Part shown: positions 6,604 to 9,776 of the stretch, piece by piece
Layout: every line of letters starts with the position of its first letter
Position numbering within the stretch: position 1 is the first letter of the stretch
Source: an uncultured Oscillibacter sp.
GTDB taxonomy: Bacteria > Bacillota > Clostridia > Oscillospirales > Oscillospiraceae
Reading direction: 5' to 3'
Length of the DNA stretch: 9,776 nt
Assembly (NCBI GenBank): GCA_946183715.1
Contig: CAMHDB010000057.1
Coordinates: forward strand, 1 to 9,776
Notes under the pieces: generated by a model
The model's input: the letters and a program-made list of their open reading frames with translations, nothing else
What the model was told of the DNA's origin: nothing
The model's database searches: none
Position numbers and translations under genes: made by a program

Positions 6604-7452
6604 TCAGCCAGCGGAGACCGCCGTGCCGTGGTACCAGACCGCGTCGGCCTTCTCCGTGAGGATGAAGCAGTCATAGAGTACGCGCCCCTCGACGAGCCAG
6701 CCGGAAATGCCGGGCGGGTTGTCGTGGATTTTGTAGTCCTCCAACTGCTTCGGCGCGCAGGCCGCGACGGGGTGCGTCAGGATGAACTCCGCGCCCGTCG
6801 GCAGGCGCGACGCCGGGACTTTCACAATCCGGGTTCCGTCGACTTCGCCCATGACGCCCTTGGCAAGCATGAGCTGCGAGGCGTTGCCGTAGCGCATAAA
6901 CGCCGGGTCCTGCTTTAAGAGATTCGCGAACTTGTAGGAGCAGAAGCACACGCGCCCCATATCCGGCACGCCGTGGTTGCCCAGCGATTCCTGCGCGTTG
7001 AGGAGCAGTTCGTAGGCGTTGCTCTTTGTCGCGGCGGTCGTGGCCGTGTTGCCCTTCGTACAGGCCGTCAAGGCCATCTTGCGGAAAACGTAGGCGTCGT
7101 ACTCCGGCACGACGACCTCCCGGATTTCGCGGGAGAGGGCGCGCCCGGCGTCCATAGCCATTTGCGTCTGACTGCGGTCGGCGCGGTCGATGATGAACGA
7201 GAACGCGCGGTCGCGGGTCACGGTGAGTTCCTGTACGCTGTTGGCGAGGTCGGCGGGGGTGCCGTAGCGGTTACTCCCCGAGCGGGTGTAGTCGTTGAGG
7301 GCCACGGTCGGAATCGAGTACACGTTCACGGTACGGACGCCTGCGAAACGGTAGTCCTGATTGAGCGCGAGCGCGGCCTGAGAGGCAATCGCGAAACGCT
7401 CGTCGACCTTCCCGGAGTAGCGGGAGGCCAGATTTACGGTGGGATTAGGCAT
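6604..7452 (-). CDS. Major capsid protein (HK97-fold type), 282 residues
   Basis: This is the main shell subunit. It follows the scaffold-like gene by 19 bases, with an AGGAAGG ribosome site, which is the usual capsid position. Sequence features fit the HK97 fold: an N-terminal arm (VNLASRYSGKVDERFAIAS, residues 6-24), an extended segment and E-loop-like stretch at about 41-85 (VNVYSIPTVALNDYTRSG, ELTVTRDRAFSFIID), a long spine-type helix at 91-130 (DRSQTQMAMDAGRALSREI, AYVFRKMA), and A-domain-like strands with GVMGEVDGTRIVKVP at 199-213, which I recall from many short capsid proteins. No protease domain or delta-like proregion is visible, so maturation by cleavage is not indicated. It is short compared with P22 coat (430) and T7 gp10A (345). 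The final strands (GRVLYDCFILTEKADAVWY) are typical of the C-terminal end. Confidence 0.88.
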   Translation of the reverse strand: MPNPTVNLASRYSGKVDERFAIASQAALALNQDYRFAGVRTVNVYSIPTVALNDYTRSGSNRYGTPADLANSVQELTVTRDRAFSFIIDRADRSQTQMAMDAGRALSREIREVVVPEYDAYVFRKMALTACTKGNTATTAATKSNAYELLLNAQESLGNHGVPDMGRVCFCSYKFANLLKQDPAFMRYGNASQLMLAKGVMGEVDGTRIVKVPASRLPTGAEFILTHPVAACAPKQLEDYKIHDNPPGISGWLVEGRVLYDCFILTEKADAVWYHGTAVSAG

Positions 7453-7471
7453 GAATCAACCTTCCTTTCTG

Positions 7472-7774
7472 TCAGTCGTCCCAAGTGTCGGAGTCGAAAC
7501 CGCGCGTGAAGTCGTCGACGGGCGCCGCGACGGCCCCGCCGCCCGATACGCCCTGCACGGGGGCGCGCTGCGTGATTTCGGCGTTGTGGCGGAGAATTTC
7601 ATTCTCCCGGCGGAGGTTCTCGTACATGGCGCGGTAGTCCGGCGCGGGGTTGGCGTCATTCTGCGGCGCGTCGACGGTCACGCCCTGCGCTACCGGGTTA
7701 GTTACGGCTTGCGGTACCGGGTTTTCGGCCTGCGGTACCGTGTCCGCGGCGGGTACTGCCTGCGGTTCGTTCAT
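7472..7774 (-). CDS. Putative short scaffold protein, 100 residues
   Basis: This is probably the internal scaffold for procapsid assembly, judged from its position between portal and capsid genes and its composition. Residues 1-45 are Pro/Gln/Ala-rich and look disordered, with repeats of PQA (EPQAVP, TVPQAENP, VPQAVTNP, VAQGVT). Residues 47-69 (YRAMYENLRRENEILRHNAEI) form a predicted coiled coil. The acidic C-terminus DDFTRGFDSDTWDD resembles the 'DPFLxGF' tails I recall from scaffold proteins of related phages; in P22 it is a C-terminal helix-turn-helix that binds coat, but here the tail is acidic. At 100 residues it is about a third of T7 gp9 or P22 gp8. Its ATG overlaps the portal stop as ATGA, with AAGGAG 7 bases upstream, so translation is likely coupled to portal. 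A small virion protein is the alternative. Confidence 0.7.
   Translation of the reverse strand: MNEPQAVPAADTVPQAENPVPQAVTNPVAQGVTVDAPQNDANPAPDYRAMYENLRRENEILRHNAEITQRAPVQGVSGGGAVAAPVDDFTRGFDSDTWDD
7683..7769 (-). repeat. Degenerate short repeats in the scaffold gene 5' part
   Basis: Plus-strand copies of CCTGCGGTACCG-like sequence lie at 7683-7697, 7708-7721, 7729-7740 and 7759-7769, spaced 20-30 bases apart. On the coding strand they give the recurring PQA/AQG peptides. The spacing is not constant, and the copies differ by 1-3 bases. Confidence 0.6.
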
Positions 7775-9333
7775 GGGGTGCTCCTTTCCTGCTGTAAAGT
7801 GTTATTCCTTTCTCCGCTCGCCTGCGCGGCGCGGAGTTCGTCAAGCAATTCTCCCTTGCGCGGGAACAGGCGGTCGGGGACGCGTTCGATATACTGTACG
7901 GCGGTCAGGAAGCCGTCGCGGCGGAGTTCGTCCAGCGTCTGGAGCACTGCCGTTTCGTTGTAGACCGTCGCACTGCCCACGTCCGCGCGGAGATTCAGCC
8001 ATAAGTGTTTGAACTCCCGGAAATCGAACTCCCGGACGATTGTCTCTCCGTCGCGGCGCGTGACGACCGGGCGCGTGCCGTAACAGGTGCCCATCATGTC
8101 GAGGAGAATGCGCCCGATGTCCTCCAGCCACTCGTGAAGCCCCGCGCGGATGTTCTCCAACGATACTTCCGCGTTCGTCTGCAAGAGCGCCAGCGCCGAC
8201 GTATTCTCCGGGCGCGCGTTGCCCAACTGTACGTCCGAGACGCCCAGACATTCTTTTGTGTAGGCCATAGTCTTGTCGATAAGCGTGAAGATTTGCGCGC
8301 TCATCTCCGACGCCGGAATCGTCCCCGCAACCGACGCCGCGTTCTGTCCGGGCTGTAGTCCGCGTACCCCGATAGCCTGCCCGACTTCGTTCGTCCACGC
8401 GGAGATTAAGTCGGCGTTGTAGACGACGCGCGGGAAGGCCATCAGCTGTATATGGCGCATGGCCGTGGCGAACAGCGTGTTGATGAAAATCTGGTTGGGA
8501 ATCAGGCCCGTGACGAGCGCCCGCCCGTGGTACTGGTTGCGCTGTCGCTCCCAGTTGCCCCACGCCACCGGGTACACCGAAAGCCCCGTGTCGATGTCCT
8601 CGTAAATCACGGCCTCGCGCGTGGCCTTCGTGACGTGTACGGTCGTCTCGTGGTTGCGTTCGACTTTCGTGTACAGCAGGACGTAGAGCGCGGTTTCGTC
8701 GTCCTCGTCGGCGACTATCTCCCCGGCGTCCCCCGCCTTGCGGTAACGCTTCGCCTCCCGGCGCAAGTTCTCCACGCGGTCGCGGCCTACTAACAGAATC
8801 CACGGCTGACGCTCAACCCGGCAGTCTGCCGGATTCCCGAACATGACGTTAATGCCGTCCACGAGTTCCATCCGGATTTCGCCGCGGTAGTCCCGAAATG
8901 CCCCGGCGCCGCCGTAGGGCCGCGCCTCCGGGTCAAACCAGAAATGCGCGCAATAGTCGCCGGTCTGCGCGCCGTCGAACAGCGCGTCGCGTATCCGGTA
9001 CTCAAAGTGGAACTTCTCCAAAAGGTTCGACAGCTCCGTATCGGCAAACGCGGCGTCGTCGTCGGTGGCGTCGAACAGCGGCTCGACTTTCAGCCGGAAC
9101 GCGCTCCCCGTCAGGGACGCGATAAACAGACTTGCCACGCGTTTCAGGATGTTGAACGTAGGCTTCGGGAGTGCGCGCATGGCCGGGGTGTCCGGCAGGT
9201 TCAGCCACTGATTCCCGATGAAAAATTCGGTGTTCGTGCGGACGAGGCTGTACTGGTTCGGGTTGAGCTGGCAGTTGTAGTCCCGCCCGGTCTCGTAGAG
9301 TGTCCAAGCCCGCGTGCGGGCCCGCTGCGTCAT
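7771..9333 (-). CDS. Portal protein (P22-like family), 520 residues
   Basis: This forms the dodecameric portal ring through which DNA is packaged and ejected. Residues 10-60 (WTLYETGRDYNCQLNPNQYSLVRTNTEFFIGNQW then LPKPTFNILKRVASLF) form the N-terminal helical part seen in P22-like portals. The acidic segment at 89-99 and the DYCAHFWF segment at 126-133 precede the wing. The central core carries QYHGRALVTGLIPNQIFINTLFATAMRHIQLMAFPRVVYN-type residues at 267-305 (key: YHGRALV, PNQIFIN). The C-terminal stem/crown part carries GVSDVQLGNARPENTSALALLQ at 364-385, a stretch strongly conserved in this family. Length is close to T7 gp8 (536). The start has GGAGG 8 bases upstream and lies 3 bases after the stop of the membrane-protein gene. 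It overlaps the scaffold start by 4 bases. No frameshift is seen. Confidence 0.93.
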   Translation of the reverse strand: MTQRARTRAWTLYETGRDYNCQLNPNQYSLVRTNTEFFIGNQWLNLPDTPAMRALPKPTFNILKRVASLFIASLTGSAFRLKVEPLFDATDDDAAFADTELSNLLEKFHFEYRIRDALFDGAQTGDYCAHFWFDPEARPYGGAGAFRDYRGEIRMELVDGINVMFGNPADCRVERQPWILLVGRDRVENLRREAKRYRKAGDAGEIVADEDDETALYVLLYTKVERNHETTVHVTKATREAVIYEDIDTGLSVYPVAWGNWERQRNQYHGRALVTGLIPNQIFINTLFATAMRHIQLMAFPRVVYNADLISAWTNEVGQAIGVRGLQPGQNAASVAGTIPASEMSAQIFTLIDKTMAYTKECLGVSDVQLGNARPENTSALALLQTNAEVSLENIRAGLHEWLEDIGRILLDMMGTCYGTRPVVTRRDGETIVREFDFREFKHLWLNLRADVGSATVYNETAVLQTLDELRRDGFLTAVQYIERVPDRLFPRKGELLDELRAAQASGERNNTLQQERSTP

Positions 9334-9336
9334 GGG

Positions 9337-9543
9337 TCATTCCTCCTTTTGATTCTGCCCGTAGGCGTCCTCCACGGTGTAGTTTTGCAGTCTGCGGAAG
9401 GCGTCGAACTCGCTCCGGGCCTCCGGCGACGGCGATACTTCCCGTTTGCGCGTGAGGCGGTACAGACACCACCCGGCGGCAGTCCCCGCCCCGAACAGCG
9501 CCAGACACACCAGCGCCCCGCAGAATCCGATAACAAAATACAT
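9337..9543 (-). CDS. Small single-span membrane protein upstream of portal, 68 residues
   Basis: I do not recognise a specific family. Residues 2-29 (YFVIGFCGALVCLALFGAGTAAGWCLYRL) form one strongly hydrophobic span rich in Gly and Cys, followed by RLTRKR, so the C-terminal half should lie in the cytosol by the positive-inside rule. The tail (residues 36-68) is polar, with FDAFRRLQNYTVEDAYG. The ATG at 9541-9543 has AGGAG 5 bases upstream, and no other start codon lies upstream in frame. The stop is 3 bases before the portal ATG, so it is part of the same operon. Possible roles are a minor virion or ejection component, a membrane tether for assembly, or a holin-like lysis factor; one span and lack of a lysis partner here argue against the last. 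Function is unknown. Confidence 0.75.
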   Translation of the reverse strand: MYFVIGFCGALVCLALFGAGTAAGWCLYRLTRKREVSPSPEARSEFDAFRRLQNYTVEDAYGQNQKEE

Positions 9544-9577
9544 AGCCGCTCCTCTCAGCGTAACACGTTCAAATTGG

Positions 9578-9647
9578 CCGTAGACGCTGTAACAGTCGAT
9601 TCCGCCGTAGACGCGCTGTCCTTCACCCGTAGACGTTGTAACAGTCG
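9578..9647 (-). repeat. Near-identical direct repeats between the partial gene and the membrane-protein gene
   Basis: Two 21-bp copies (9578-9598 and 9627-9647) differ at one base; the shared plus-strand start is CCGTAGACG and the end TGTAACAGTCG. A third partial copy, CCGTAGACGCGCTGTC, lies at 9605-9620. The right copy encodes the end of the upstream gene (DCYNVYG then stop). The other two lie in the 79-bp gap and would encode similar peptides (RVYGG, DCYSVYG) but shifted by one base in frame. This looks like a decayed duplication of the gene's 3' end. Confidence 0.75.
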
Positions 9648-9776
9648 CTGTCCGTGAGGACTGCGCGGTAATCGTCGGCCTCGCGGGCGGCGGTTTCGTG
9701 CGATTCCTCGGGCGGTTCGGGTACTTCCCCGCTCGCCGCGAACAGCCAGTGCAGGGCTTGCGTCGAACTGTCCACC
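9623..9776 (-). CDS. C-terminal end of an unrecognised protein (start beyond right edge)
   Basis: A frame open from the right edge ends with TGA at 9623-9625 and gives about 50 visible residues. It begins STQALHWLFAASGEVPEPPEE and ends ADDYRAVLTDSDCYNVYG. Composition (acidic, Glu/Asp/Ala-rich) is protein-like and better than the other open frame in this stretch, which is Arg/Pro-rich. A GTG at 9773-9775 could be a start but lies at the edge, so the gene is treated as truncated. No family is recognised. By position it is another small structural-module gene between terminase (not seen) and portal. Confidence 0.55.
   Translation of the reverse strand, partial: VDSSTQALHWLFAASGEVPEPPEESHETAAREADDYRAVLTDSDCYNVYG

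Noticed and set aside
9544..9776. N-terminal extension of the membrane-protein gene through its open upstream frame
   Set aside because: The frame is open to the edge, but no ATG, GTG or TTG occurs in it, and the ATG at 9543 has a well-placed AGGAG.

Overview
This window is part of the virion-structure module of a tailed bacteriophage or prophage. All ten supported genes lie on the minus strand and are read from high to low coordinates. They are packed head to tail, with overlaps or short gaps, and most have clear Shine-Dalgarno sites. No host gene, tRNA, rRNA, CRISPR array or insertion sequence is visible. The DNA is clearly GC-rich. Stop codons are TGA in eight of the nine genes completed before the fibre plus TAA in one more pair member (TAA ends the nozzle-like gene and the 167-residue gene; all others end in TGA), and TAG is never used. 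Strong AGGAGG-type ribosome binding sites and the style of the tail proteins suggest a phage of a gut-type Bacillota host (Clostridia/Oscillospiraceae-like). Those tail features are a BppU-like fibre N-terminus, a 'NAKLYV' segment, collagen triplets and a 'TEYPVQVY' tail domain. This host assignment is an inference from remembered family patterns, not from a search.

Layout in transcription order, from the right edge to the left edge: the C-terminal end of an unrecognised gene (9623-9776); a 79-bp gap with near-identical direct repeats; a 68-residue single-membrane-span protein (9337-9543); a P22-like portal (7771-9333); a very short, 100-residue putative scaffold (7472-7774); an HK97-fold-type major capsid protein (6604-7452); a strong GC hairpin in the gap after the capsid gene (6571-6594); a 197-residue head-tail adaptor resembling T7 gp11 in size (5954-6547); a 695-residue beta-propeller-type tail nozzle/DNA-stabilisation protein (3854-5941); a 542-residue tail protein with coiled-coil repeats (2226-3854); two small unrecognised tail-associated proteins (131 and 167 residues); and the N-terminal 434 residues of a tail fibre with collagen-like repeats, cut by the left edge.

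The order portal, scaffold, capsid, adaptor, nozzle, fibres, with no tail tube, sheath, tail terminator or tape-measure gene between them, is that of a short-tailed (podovirus-like) particle. The portal, scaffold and capsid would build the procapsid. The adaptor and nozzle would close the portal after packaging, and the following proteins would form the tail tip and receptor-binding fibres. Terminase and lysis genes are not in the window.

The most striking signal outside the genes is compositional. Reading the whole window, including line joins, I find no GATC at all, and also no CTAG, where about 35 of each would be expected by chance. The fibre gene shows how this is achieved: isoleucine is always ATT after a codon ending in G, while ATC is used freely after other bases. 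This points to selection against GATC, most simply by host GATC-specific restriction.
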